Source of the DNA: Solen grandis
Lineage: Eukaryota > Mollusca > Bivalvia > Adapedonta > Solenidae
Assembly (NCBI GenBank): GCA_021229015.1
Contig: CM037792.1
Location: 3,853,136-3,917,135 of the forward strand
Reading direction: 5' to 3'
DNA length: 64,000 nt
Under the pieces are notes generated by a model. The model saw only the letters and a list, made by a program, of their open reading frames with translations. It searched no databases and was not told where the DNA came from. Of this stretch, positions 12,198 through 21,814 are shown piece by piece. The position numbers were made by a program, and so were the translations under genes. Each line of letters opens with the position of its first letter. Position 1 is the first letter of the stretch.

Positions 12198-13307
12198 ATG
12201 ACAAAAGGTAAAGGGAAAAAAGGAAAAAGGAAAAAAAGTAGTGAGGGTCAAGTTTCTGAGCCAAAGTGTCAACGTACGGACAATGGCGGAGGCCCGTCCG
12301 GGGGTCAGTCAGTGAGCGAAACAGTAAGTGACTTGATAAAGCAAGAGAAAAATACCCTTTGTGATGTTAATCACTGCGATGAACTGTTAAATGATAGTGT
12401 GAATATATCATCTTCTTTAAATAACTCTGTCTTTGAGAATACTTCGTCTGAAATAGTAACGGCCAATAGGGTTGAGAAAAGTGAAATAAAAGATAAATCT
12501 CTACATGCTCATCAGGTATCGGGCGAGATGACAGATTCGAATCCAAGCAAAATGACTGAATCATCCCTGAATGATGTTATAATTCTTCTTACAGCAATAA
12601 ATTCCAAAATACAGACTATAGATAAGAGATTAGATACACTTGAAAGCTTAGACAGTAAAGTCGATAAGATAGAGAAAGAGATAAAAGGAGAAATACGAGG
12701 TGAGATAAATAAGTTATGGGTGAAAGTAAACGACGGTTACAAGAAGCTTGATGAACGATTGAAGGGTGTTGAAGATGAGGTGAAGGCAAATGCTATAGAG
12801 AGTGGAGGTACGGCAGGAAAGGTTGCACAGTTAGAGGAAGAGTGTCGACGGTCGAAAGAAGAACTGCTTTATGTACAAAGCCAGTCAATGCGGAATAACC
12901 TGCTGTTCTCAAACATCCCAGAGAGTGAGACAGAGACATTACAGGAGACAGAGAGAAAGCTGAGGGAGTTCCTTGTAGAGAAGCTAGAGATGACGCGGGA
13001 GATGGTGGACGAGATGCGGTTTGAGAGGGTGCATAGGACAGGGACGAGGACAGCGAGAGTGAAGAACCGCAGTGTAGTGGCTAAGTTTACATACTTCAAG
13101 GACCGAGAGGAGGTGAGACGTAGGAGTGGTAAACTTAAGAACACAAATTTTTATATAAATGAGCAATTTCCAAAAGACATAGCCGACAGACGCAAGGCAT
13201 TGTTTCCCAAGTTAACAGCAGAGAGAAAAGCGGGGAAGAAAGCTTGGATAAGCTATGACACTCTCTATGTTGATGATGGCAAGACAGTGAGAAAAGTCAG
13301 TGAGTAG
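12198..13307 (+). CDS. LINE ORF1: coiled-coil plus RRM-like nucleic-acid-binding protein
   Basis: 369 residues starting at ATG 12198. The first 16 residues are very basic (Lys/Arg with Gly), followed by a Ser/Asn-rich linker. Residues about 120-229 form a charged heptad region (INSKIQTIDKRLDTLESL..., KKLDERLKGVEDEV...). From about 230, RNNLLFSNIPE, ERVHRTG, VVAKFTYFKDRE, FYINEQFP and ADRRKALFP match the RRM and C-terminal domain layout of LINE ORF1 proteins, which form trimers that bind element RNA and act as chaperones. I see no CCHC knuckle. The frame ends in TAG (13305-13307) and is followed in the same frame by ORF2. A homologous 3' piece sits at 26036-26201 in copy 2. Confidence 0.88.
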   Translation: MTKGKGKKGKRKKSSEGQVSEPKCQRTDNGGGPSGGQSVSETVSDLIKQEKNTLCDVNHCDELLNDSVNISSSLNNSVFENTSSEIVTANRVEKSEIKDKSLHAHQVSGEMTDSNPSKMTESSLNDVIILLTAINSKIQTIDKRLDTLESLDSKVDKIEKEIKGEIRGEINKLWVKVNDGYKKLDERLKGVEDEVKANAIESGGTAGKVAQLEEECRRSKEELLYVQSQSMRNNLLFSNIPESETETLQETERKLREFLVEKLEMTREMVDEMRFERVHRTGTRTARVKNRSVVAKFTYFKDREEVRRRSGKLKNTNFYINEQFPKDIADRRKALFPKLTAERKAGKKAWISYDTLYVDDGKTVRKVSE

Positions 13308-13367
13308 GGGTGTATAAAAGATGAACTTAGTGTGTATGGGTGGAACTGCAACGGGCTGACGTCAGCC
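13305..13367 (+). promoter_or_regulatory. ORF1/ORF2 junction: in-frame TAG, no ATG for ORF2
   Basis: The ORF1 stop TAG is followed in the same frame by GGG TGT ATA AAA GAT and three more codons, then GTG TAT GGG TGG AAC, which is the start of the endonuclease domain. The nearest ATG codons (13321 and 13336) are in another frame and lead to a TGA at 13357. The first in-frame ATG of ORF2 is at 13446, after the catalytic Asn and Glu. A perfect 14-base palindrome, GGCTGACGTCAGCC, lies at 13354-13367. The same arrangement is present in copy 2 (TAG at 26199-26201). How ORF2 is initiated is inference. Confidence 0.7.
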
Positions 13368-16300
13368 AAATTAAACACAGATGAATTCTGTCAAATTTTT
13401 GAAAATAATAATATAATATTTCTATTTGAATCATGGACAGGAGAAATGAGTGATGTAGAGATATCAGGGTTTGAGTGCTACAATTTTTATAGAAAGTTTC
13501 AGAATAGGCGAGCTAAACGTAGAAGTGGTGGAATAGTTGTTTATGTAAAAAATAATATATCAAAAGGAGTTTCTGTCATAAAAAATCACGCAGATACAAT
13601 CATATGGCTGAAATTGGATCACGAGTTCTTTTTACTTGATAAAGATATTTATTTATGTGGGTCATATATATGGGGTGAAAATTCTCCTATGTACAATATT
13701 GAAACTATAGATTTGTTTCAATTATTAGAGGATGATATAAGTAGGTTTAATGAGATAGGATGGACTTATGTTTTGGGGGATTTTAACGGCAGAGTGGGCG
13801 ATAAGCCAGATTATGTTACACATGATCGAAATATTACTGAATTTGACGCCGATTCTTACGTTATAGACAACCCTCTAGCTCGGGCCTCAATGGATAAAAA
13901 TAGTAACAGCCAGGGGAGTCGGATACTTGAATTATGTAAACAATGCTCAATGCGTATCGTTAATGGTAGGCTAGGTTTAGACAGTGGGAAAGGCATGTTA
14001 ACATATATTTCTACACAAGGGGCTTCGGTTATAGACTACCTTTTAGCACGTGAAAATTTATTTCCGTCAATTCATGATTTCAAGGTGCACGAGTTTAGCC
14101 CGTTATCCGATCATGCAGCGCTGTCATTTGTCATTCACTATTCACGTGCAAATATATGTAGCGAGAATGTCAATAGTGCGAGGTGTGTTTATAAATGGTC
14201 TGACGCACATCGTGAACGTTTCAGGTCTAAATTGATAGGTAAATTACCGGATTTAAATCAAATCACTAGCGATATTGACACTAATGACCGATCAGCTGTA
14301 AATTCGTCTATAGAAAAATTTACTAATTTATTAAGAATAGAGACTGATACCTTATTTGCTAAAGAAATACATATAAATCCAACTAGCCAATACAAAAAAA
14401 ACACAGACTGGTTCGACGAAGAATGTCTTACAGCAAAATTAAATTATTCAGAGGCGCTTAAAATGTTTAACATGAACAAATGTCAAGAAAACAGGATACA
14501 CTTATGCGAGAAGAAGGCGGCATACAAAAAGCTCATTGTTCGGAAAAGAAACATATTCAAAAGAAATAAAATCAAAGAACTCGAGAATCTTAGACATAAA
14601 AAGCCAAAAGATTTCTGGTCATTATTTAAAAAGAGACAATCCTCATATAATGATATCTCGCTTGATGAGTTTTATAATTATTTCCGTGACTTGTCACAAC
14701 GAGAGCAACAATATGTAAACGAGGAGGCAGAATCGTTCTGTGACTCATTTGATTTTAATGATAACTCATGCTCATTTGAAGAATTGAATACTAATATTAC
14801 CATCCAAGAAATAATTGACACAGTTAAAAAATTGAAAAAAGGTAAGTCTCCCGGTAAGGATTGTTTATTAAATGAATATTTTATGGAAACAATAGATATT
14901 ATTGCTCCACATTTATGTGATCTATTCAATGCAATATTTTCGTCAGGCTGTTATCCTGACCAGTGGGCTGAAGGTATAATCGTGCCGATATTTAAAAAGG
15001 GAGATAGAAACAACGTTTCAAACTATCGCGCAATTACACTTTTATCGAGCCTAGCCAAATTATTTACGGGAGTTTTGAATAATAGAATTACAAAATGGTG
15101 TGATAATAATAATATCATATCGGATGCGCAATTTGGTTTTAAATCTGGTCATTCTACAGTAGATGCCATTTTTCTTTTACATTCTATTATTCAAAAGTTT
15201 CTAGGTGAAAATAAGAGATTGTATTGTGCATTTGTGGATTTCAAACGCGCGTTTGATAGTGTAAGTAGAAATAATTTATGGTTAAAACTTTATAGGATAG
15301 GGCTAAATGGCAAAATACTGAATGTTATTAAGGATATGTACAGTAAGGTGAAATCGCGTGTTCGAAAATTTAATAGTTATTCGGATTTTTTTGAAAACGT
15401 AAATGGACTTTTGCAAGGGGAGATAATGTCACCAAAGATTTTCGAATTATTCATTGAGGATATGGAGTTATCGTTATTAGATTCTACTGGCAGTGGATTA
15501 GAATTCGGTGATCTTATTCTGATAGCCTTATTTTTTGCTGATGATTTAGTCATTTTTGGAAAATCACCAGAGGAGTTACAATATAATTTAAATAAGTTAC
15601 ATGAATATTGTTGCAACTGGGATTTAGAAGTAAATATTAACAAAACAAAAGCTTTAGTTTTTAGAAAGAGGGGTCCTTTACGACAAAAGGAAAGATGGTA
15701 TTATAATAATAGTCCTATAGAGTCAGTCAACGATTTTAATTATCTTGGTTCTATATTTAACTATACTGGGAGTTTTTCATTGAATAATGAATTTCTTGTT
15801 GGAAGAGGGTTAAAAGCTTTAAATGCACTGCTTTCTAATACAAATGGATTTAATTTGAAAAATAGTACCATGTTACAGCTTTTTGATTCTTTTGTTGTAT
15901 CAATACTGAATTATGCATGTGAGGTGTGTGGAAATTCAAAATCTAAGAATATAGAGCGGGTCCACTTGAAATTTTGTAAAAGATTGTTACGTGTAAAAAG
16001 ATCTACGTCGTCACTGGCAGTTTATGGTGATCTTGTGAGATACCCTTTATTTGTTAATAGATATGTCAGAATAATTAAGTATTGGTTAAAACTTATTACA
16101 ACAGAAAATATTCTTCTAAAGGAAATGTATAGTCAACTTGTTTTAAGTTATGATAGGGGATATCGCAACTGGGTTTCAGGAGTTAAGTTACTTTTAGAGG
16201 AATATGGCTTTGGATATGTTTGGTTAGACCCCTTTTCTGTAAATCACAAAAATTTTCCTATTATATTTAAAGAGAGGGTGCTAGACTGTTTCAAGCAAAC

Positions 16301-16727
16301 ATGGTTTGGGGATTTAGAGAAATGTGGCCCCCTTTGTTCCTATAGATTTTTTAAGAATTGTTTTGAATTCGAGAAATATTTAGATATTATTCCTAGGACA
16401 TTAGTCAGTTTTCTTACTAAAATACGCATGTCTTCTCATTCCCTTAAAATTGAATCAGGACGTTATGGTAGAAACAGAGTGGACCGGGCTGAAAGATATT
16501 GTGAGATGTGTGAGAAGAGAGACATTGAAGATGAATTTCATTTTATCTGTGTTTGTAATATGTACAGCGATTTGCGTAAAAAATATCTAAACAAAAATAT
16601 ATATCTAAAACCCAGCTTTATAAAATTTATTTCGTTAATGCAGTCAGAAAATAAAGAAGATTTAGTTAATTTATGTAAATTCATAAAAGAAGCCTTTTAC
16701 ATTAGGAATTTGGTTTTATCTACATAA
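13332..16727 (+). CDS. LINE ORF2: endonuclease and reverse transcriptase polyprotein
   Basis: 1131 residues counted from the GTG at 13332; the open frame begins at 13308, just after the ORF1 TAG. The endonuclease (residues 1-265) has WNCNG (4-8), Glu33 in ESW, GDFNG (149-153), Asp235 in SVIDYLL, and SDH (259-261): a complete exonuclease-endonuclease-phosphatase active site for target nicking. The reverse transcriptase (about 495-790) has GKSPGKD, QFGFKSGHST, motif A VDFKRAFDS with Asp636, and motif C FADD (735-738). Near residues 1055-1075 a C-x2-C-x9-H-x3-C-type motif precedes the C-terminus. No lesion is visible, so the protein could be functional in target-primed reverse transcription. The start is uncertain because no ATG lies upstream of the first catalytic residues. 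Copy 2 shows the same gene with three disabling changes. Confidence 0.9.
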   Translation: MYGWNCNGLTSAKLNTDEFCQIFENNNIIFLFESWTGEMSDVEISGFECYNFYRKFQNRRAKRRSGGIVVYVKNNISKGVSVIKNHADTIIWLKLDHEFFLLDKDIYLCGSYIWGENSPMYNIETIDLFQLLEDDISRFNEIGWTYVLGDFNGRVGDKPDYVTHDRNITEFDADSYVIDNPLARASMDKNSNSQGSRILELCKQCSMRIVNGRLGLDSGKGMLTYISTQGASVIDYLLARENLFPSIHDFKVHEFSPLSDHAALSFVIHYSRANICSENVNSARCVYKWSDAHRERFRSKLIGKLPDLNQITSDIDTNDRSAVNSSIEKFTNLLRIETDTLFAKEIHINPTSQYKKNTDWFDEECLTAKLNYSEALKMFNMNKCQENRIHLCEKKAAYKKLIVRKRNIFKRNKIKELENLRHKKPKDFWSLFKKRQSSYNDISLDEFYNYFRDLSQREQQYVNEEAESFCDSFDFNDNSCSFEELNTNITIQEIIDTVKKLKKGKSPGKDCLLNEYFMETIDIIAPHLCDLFNAIFSSGCYPDQWAEGIIVPIFKKGDRNNVSNYRAITLLSSLAKLFTGVLNNRITKWCDNNNIISDAQFGFKSGHSTVDAIFLLHSIIQKFLGENKRLYCAFVDFKRAFDSVSRNNLWLKLYRIGLNGKILNVIKDMYSKVKSRVRKFNSYSDFFENVNGLLQGEIMSPKIFELFIEDMELSLLDSTGSGLEFGDLILIALFFADDLVIFGKSPEELQYNLNKLHEYCCNWDLEVNINKTKALVFRKRGPLRQKERWYYNNSPIESVNDFNYLGSIFNYTGSFSLNNEFLVGRGLKALNALLSNTNGFNLKNSTMLQLFDSFVVSILNYACEVCGNSKSKNIERVHLKFCKRLLRVKRSTSSLAVYGDLVRYPLFVNRYVRIIKYWLKLITTENILLKEMYSQLVLSYDRGYRNWVSGVKLLLEEYGFGYVWLDPFSVNHKNFPIIFKERVLDCFKQTWFGDLEKCGPLCSYRFFKNCFEFEKYLDIIPRTLVSFLTKIRMSSHSLKIESGRYGRNRVDRAERYCEMCEKRDIEDEFHFICVCNMYSDLRKKYLNKNIYLKPSFIKFISLMQSENKEDLVNLCKFIKEAFYIRNLVLST

Positions 16728-16807
16728 CTTACTAAGTTCATCTTAAACATTTATACATATTTCTAGTACCCTTAAAATGTTTTCTTATTTTCTGATACTT
16801 CACTACT

Positions 16808-16907
16808 NNNNNNNNNNNNNNNNNNNNNNNNNNNNNNNNNNNNNNNNNNNNNNNNNNNNNNNNNNNNNNNNNNNNNNNNNNNNNNNNNNNNNNNNNNNNN
16901 NNNNNNN
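16808..16907. other. assembly gap (100 N)
   Basis: Exactly 100 N, a conventional placeholder for a gap of unknown size. It cuts the 3' UTR of LINE copy 1 shortly before the point where copy 2 has its (GA)n run. Confidence 0.98.
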
Positions 16908-17765
16908 TGCATGCTCTTTATTCCAAAATGATGATTTTTAGATTTTCGTCTCCGAATCGAGGCAAAATATGCTACTTATGACAGCTTATAATGACGTTGC
17001 ATACCACGTCGTATGGATATACAGCTAATTTCTACTTCATTTTATTTATTATTTATTTTGTCTATATGTAGAAAATAATGTAATGATAAAAAAAATGCAA
17101 GTGGAGGAAATGGTTCATTTGGATCCGATCTCTTAGTGAATACTAAGGGCCACGTAAAGGAATCGTGTCGGGAAAACAATAATTTTTGGTGGTCACAAAA
17201 TAGGTCGTACCGCAATACCTGTGCAGATATTTGTTAAACCTAGTGTCCGGCATTATTGTACGGTTATCTGGTATAACTGCATAGATCGCCATTACTGCGC
17301 GGTTATCTGGATAAGTGCATGTTTTTGCATCAGTTTTTGCATGGGCGGGGAAGCTCCGCCCCTAAAAAGTTCGTGGTATCCAAATCAAACATTTTTCTAT
17401 TTTTTTCTACAAAAAAACTACCCAGACCGTGTTACAATGTTGCTAAAGATAACACAACAAAAATGTTACCATGTAAAAGGTCAAAGAAATCAGTTTTATA
17501 ATATGTACATGTATTGTGTATTAGGTTAAATAAAACAATCAAAGGCGTCCAACACCTTTAAAACACATCTTTTTACATCGGGTGTTCAAAGACGTCTATT
17601 TTGACGCTGCACCACATGCAGTCTCTTCATCAGATTGGCTATCATCGATCTTACCATCTGGGCTGTTTTCAGTTTTATTTCATTGATGCCTCAGATTCTT
17701 TGTAGACTTAGTCCTAACTTTGTACACAACAGAAAAACGTCCAATTGGCTTAGGTCCGGCGAAAG
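16908..17765. other. no gene; GC-rich hairpin at 17344-17363
   Basis: GGGCGGGGAAGCTCCGCCCC at 17344-17363 is nearly self-complementary and stands out in AT-rich DNA. The preceding text repeats CGGTTATCTGG and ATTACTGCGCGG/ATTATTGTACGG phrases, suggesting a small decayed repeat. No ORF here is credible. Confidence 0.55.
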
Positions 17766-17801
17766 AAGTGTGTTTGTGTGTGTGTGTGGGGGGGGGGGGG
17801 T
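17766..17801. repeat. (TG)n followed by G homopolymer
   Basis: A TG-rich tract runs into about 13 consecutive G. Length accuracy in the assembly is doubtful. Confidence 0.85.
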
Positions 17802-18570
17802 ATTTAACTATCTTTGTCTACGGAATGGATTTCCCTCAAACTACATAGGAAGTTGTACTAGCAAGCACAAATTTGCATATTGTGGTGTGATGTATTGAGG
17901 TTTACCGTCGCTGCGATAGTATTTCAATCATATAGCGACGTCCAGCTAATTACAGGTGGAGGAAGACCCCGAGTACACAGAGGAACCCAGGTAGAACGAC
18001 CGACCTACCGCAAGCCAGCTGGAAGGCTTCCTAACATGAAAAATCCGAGGTCCCTACCGGGATTCGAACCCACAGCGGTGAGGGGCTGAGAGATTTGTAG
18101 TCCATGACTGTAACCGCTCGGCCACGGCGGCCCCTTGCATATTGTACAGTTGTTATGGCTGAATGATTTTTCTCTGAGTTATGGCCCTTTGATGATTTTC
18201 TTTAGCTTTCTTTTTCCGCACTATTTATAAGTTACTTTGATTTCAAGCAAACTACGTAGGTAGTTTCACCAGCAAACACAAATTTGCATATTGTTCAATT
18301 GTTAGAGTTGATTTTTCTCTGAATTATGTCCCTTTAATGAAATTTCTTGAGCTTTCTTTGTCTGCCCTCTTTCTTAACAACTACAGGATGAATTTCCATC
18401 AAACTCTACAGGAAGTTTCATTAGTAAGCACAGGTGTGCATATTTTTTCCTTTGTTACAGTTAAACATTTTTTCTGAGTTTTTGGATTTTTGATGATCTT
18501 TTCAGTGCATTCTTTGTCTGCGCTATTTCTCAATTACTACAGGAAGGAATTCAATATTTACTATCTTCTT
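17802..18570 (+). repeat. tandem array of about 140-160-bp monomers
   Basis: CTTTGTCTGCGCTATTTCT-like, TTCATCAAACTACATAGGAA-like and AGCACAAATTTGCATATTGT-like phrases recur near 17812, 18202, 18350 and 18508. One monomer was split by the SINE at 17884-18134; removing that SINE restores the spacing. Confidence 0.75.
17884..18134 (-). mobile_element. tRNA-derived SINE (family 1) with 11-bp target-site duplication
   Basis: Read on the minus strand from 18134: GGGGCCGCCGTGGCCGAGCG with an A-box-like TGGCCGAGCGG, then a B box in GGGTTCGAATCCCGG, then the body GCCTTCCAGCTGGCTTGCGG and CAGGTGGAGGAAGA in complement, ending in the 3' module around ATTGAAATACTATCGC. TTGCATATTGT flanks it at 17873-17883 and 18135-18145. 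The head resembles a Leu/Ser-type tRNA. Confidence 0.92.
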
Positions 18571-18869
18571 AATTTTATTTGTCTGCGCTTATGCTAATCA
18601 CAGATGTAAATAATTATACTTTTAATATTATTAAATAATTTTTCTATAATTTATTACCATTTGGAGAATATTCTCCCCTTTTTTCCAATTCTCAGAGCAA
18701 TAGCATCTTTTTCCAAAATGTTACCATTGGTAGCAGAGTGCACCATAAGTGAATGGAATGTGGGCACATTTTAGGTTGCTTTATTAAGTTTGATCTCTCT
18801 GTTATTGTCATAATTTTTATTAGCTGTATCAAATTTTGCCACTTTGTGGAGAGCAACTTTGTAACAAAA

Positions 18870-20500
18870 AGCAGTGATTATAGATATGAAACCCATGTAA
18901 AGACCTACTAATTCCTCTATTTTGAGGTCTACAGGTAAAATGTCAAGGTCACTGTGATAAAAATTAAGCCTGAAAAATAACAAAGGGCAATAACTCAGAA
19001 ATTATGAAAGGTAGAGTTATCATTCTTGTGCATTGCACTCCTCCTCCATAAGATCTATTGGCCTATGAAGTTTCGATTTTTATCTCAAATACTTTTAAAC
19101 TTATGCTCCGGACAAAAATTAAGTGTAAAAAGTAACAAAGGGCAATAACTCAAATTATGAAAGGTAGAGTTATCATTCTTGTGCGCTGCATTCCTCCTCA
19201 ATGTGATCTATTAACCTATGAAGTATCATACTGATATCTTAAATACGTTTATACTAATGCTGCGGACAAAATGTAAGCCTGAAATATAACAAAGGGCAAT
19301 AACTCAAATATTATGAAAGGTAGAGTTATCATTCTTGCGCACTGCACTCCTCCCCAATGTGATCTATTCACCTATGAAGTATCAAGTTGATACCTCAAAT
19401 ACTTTTTGAGTTTTGCTCCAGAAAATAGTTAATTCTTAAAAATAACAAAGGGCAATAACTCAAAAATTATGAAAGGTAGAGTTATCATTATTGTGCATTG
19501 CACTCCTCCTCCATAAGATCTATCCACCTATGAAGTTTCGATTTTTATCTCAAATACTTTTAAACTTATGCTCCGGACAAATATTAAGTCGAAAAAATAA
19601 CAAAGGACAATAACTCAAAAAATATGAAAGGTAGAGTTATCATTCTTGCGCACTGCACTCCTCCCCAATAAGATCTATCCACCTATGAAGCTCCAAGTTG
19701 ATACCCCAAATTCTTTTAAACTTATGCTCCGGACAAAAATTAAGTGTAAAACAATAACTAAAAAAATATGAAAGATAGAGTTATCATTCTTGTGCACTGC
19801 ACTCCTCCTCTATGAGGTCTACTCACCTATGAAGTATCAAGTTGATACCTCAAATACATTTCGAGTTATGCTCTGGACAACAATTAAGTCTTAAAAATAA
19901 CAAAGGGCAATATCTCAAAAATTATGAACGGTAGAGTTATCATTCTTGTGCACTGCACTCCTCCTCAATGTTATCTATTAAGCTATGAAGTACGGAATTC
20001 GGTTAGGGTCATCATCATTTTCGCCCGTGGCTGAATTAAACATCAAACGCAAGAATGCGAAAATGCGAAAGTACGATGACGAAAACGCGAAAGTACGAAA
20101 ACGAAAACGCGAAAGTACGAAGACGAAAACGCATTTTTTTCCAAGGTTTTTTTTATATTTCGCGTTTTCGTCTTCGTACTTTCGCGTTTTGGTCTTCGTA
20201 CTTTCGCGTTTTCGTCATCGTACTTTCGCGTTTGTTTTTTCGTACTGTCGTGTTTCGCGTTCTCGCGTTTTCGTCATCGTAATTTCGTGATTTCATGTTT
20301 TCGCGGTTTAACTTATTTCATTTATAGGCGATGGCCCTAAAGGAATTCCGTAATGAAGTATCAAATTGATACCTCAAATACCTTTTGAGTTTTGCTCCAG
20401 ACAAAAATTACGTCTTAAAAATAACAAAGGGCAATAACTCAAAAATTATGAAGGGTAGAGTTATCATTCTTGTGCACTGCACTCCTCCTCCATAAGATCT
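18870..20500 (+). repeat. tandem array of about 155-bp monomers (CAAAGGGCAATAACTC type), array 1
   Basis: CAAAGGGCAATAACTC recurs at 18979, 19136, 19292 and 19446 (spacing 154-157) and in diverged form onward. Each monomer also carries GAAAGGTAGAGTTATCATTC, GCACTGCACTCCTCC, CACCTATGAAGT and TGCTCCGGACAAAAATTAAG. The opening segment from about 18876 (GATTATAGATATGAAACCC) recurs at 21817. A foldback element at 19993-20352 interrupts the array. Confidence 0.9.
19993..20352. mobile_element. 360-bp foldback element with repeat-built arms
   Basis: The ends are inverted (CGGAATTCGGTTAGGGTCATC-like and its complement GATGGCCCTAAAGGAATTCCG-like). The left arm consists of ACGAAAACGCGAAAGT-type units of about 16-20 bases. 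After a T-rich loop near 20136-20160 the right arm is the complement, CTTTCGCGTTTTCGTC-type. ATGAAGTA flanks it at 19985-19992 and 20353-20360. The neighbouring array monomers show the uninterrupted site, so the insertion is younger than the array. No coding capacity. Confidence 0.88.
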
Positions 20501-20639
20501 ATGAGATCAAAAATAATATGTTAAACCACGTGTTGTCTGGCAATATTGAAATGAGACTTATTTATCTCCGCGATGTTCTTAATTTCCCTGAATTAATAAG
20601 ATTCAGGCATTTGTTTGCATGGTTTACAATGCTTCATAC

Positions 20640-20725
20640 TCTGAATAAGTCTGGATGGCCTAGTGGTAAGTTCATCGGTCTTATAGCCATTTAGTGGCAG
20701 GTTCGAATCCTCGAGGGTTCTTTAT
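20640..20725 (+). mobile_element. tRNA-like SINE head, relic
   Basis: TGGCCTAGTGG (A-box-like) and GGTTCGAATCC (B box) lie 41 bases apart, but the arms do not close into a cloverleaf. This is most likely the head of a decayed SINE rather than a tRNA gene. Confidence 0.5.
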
Positions 20726-20966
20726 TTAAATCTATAATTCTTATTATTATCATCTTTGGAATTATTTTATATGTAAGTGGATGGATGAATTGTTGTTTAT
20801 GAATTTGTTGAGTTGCTGGCGTATGTTTTAATTTAATTTCTCTTTTCTTTAAATCCTATATGCAATTGATTATTGAGTAAGCCATCTAAAGTATTCAGCA
20901 ATAAATTCGATAAAATAATGCTATATATGTAGTGGACAAAATTCATAATAAATATAAAAAGTATTT

Positions 20967-21045
20967 ATGGCCTGGGCTGGATTCTAACCCAAAACCTTTA
21001 GCTTCGAACTCTGTCATATTATCAATGGGGCTATCAGGGCGTGTG
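20967..21045 (-). mobile_element. possible tRNA-like relic
   Basis: The minus strand reads GATAGCCCCATTGATAATATG and later GGTTAGAATCC, which look like a weak A box and B box. There is no acceptor stem and no identifiable body. Confidence 0.25.
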
Positions 21046-21204
21046 ATACACATATGCCTCTAAGTAATACATGTACGTGCTGTACCATATTTTAAAGTTT
21101 ATATGTTTTACTTTGGAAACAGACAATTCCCGAAGAAAACACACTAAATATTTAGATATCTCGGGTTGATATTGCCAAACAATATTCTGTTATCTAAATC
21201 GTTG

Positions 21205-21445
21205 ATTGAGGGTGGTGGGCGGAGTCTCCGTGTCTGGGTGGGTAAAGTCACTAACTTAATACCACTCAGCCCTCACCGATGTGGGTTTGAATCCTGGGTC
21301 ACTCGGGTTTTCATGTAAAGACGTATTCTGTATGGCTTGAAGTAGGTTGGTAGTTCTACTCGGATGCTTCAGTCTCAGGGTTTTCTCCCACCTGTCTGAA
21401 ATACTGTCACAACGACGGTGAGTTTCATTACAGCGACCACATCTG
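21205..21445 (+). mobile_element. diverged SINE (family 1-like)
   Basis: CTCAGCCCTCACCG, GTGGGTTTGAATCCTGGGTC, GTTGGTAGTTCTACTCGGATG, TCTCCCACCTGT and CTGAAATACTGTCACAACGA occur in the same order as in the 39328 and 48503 SINEs, with many substitutions and a different 5' head. Confidence 0.75.
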
Positions 21446-21814
21446 CCTGACTGGTATTCCTCTCTCATCCCATTTCGCGGAAGATGATACTAAAGCGGGG
21501 ATACAATGGGTCTCAAAATACCAAAAAACATCACGTAATGTTGTTAAATGATACATTTATATACAATCATCATCTATTATCATTTAGTTATATTCTTCAA
21601 TCCAATGAAAACACCTGCGCATTTATTGTGGAACGTACTGTGCTTACATTTTTACGAAACGAATGTTGACTGAAATCGTGTTTCATATATTACAAGAGCC
21701 ATGTTGACATGATCATCCCCCGCCGAACGCTTGCTCTTTAGAAGATGTGTTGGAGAGTAGAATAATTATTTCATTTTTAAAAGAAAATGTTTGGTAATGA
21801 AGACTGATGTTTAA

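Larger units (their letters stand above)
12001..16807 (+). mobile_element. LINE-type non-LTR retrotransposon, copy 1, both ORFs open
   Basis: A presumed 5' UTR (about 12001-12197, left border uncertain) is followed by ORF1 (12198-13307) and ORF2 (about 13308-16727), then 80 bases of 3' UTR that run into the 100-N gap. The missing 3' end can be read from copy 2, where the UTR continues through a (GA)n run to ATGAATAAAAGATGTTCGTTC. The element has a coiled-coil/RRM-like ORF1 and an ORF2 with an apurinic-type endonuclease, a reverse transcriptase and a C-terminal Cys/His motif. No LTRs are present. I leave the clade open: the RT and its tail resemble the CR1/Jockey group, while ORF1 has the RRM layout known from L1-like and some CR1-like elements. 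Confidence 0.9.

Noticed and set aside
14678..15643. Minus-strand frames inside LINE ORF2
   Set aside because: Shadows of the ORF2 coding strand; identical shadows recur in copy 2.
19985..20290. 101-residue frame rich in Arg/Phe/Val repeats
   Set aside because: It translates the foldback arms of the element at 19993-20352, so its periodicity comes from the DNA repeat.
20640..20725. tRNA gene
   Set aside because: A-box and B-box text is present, but acceptor and anticodon arms do not pair; a SINE head is more likely.
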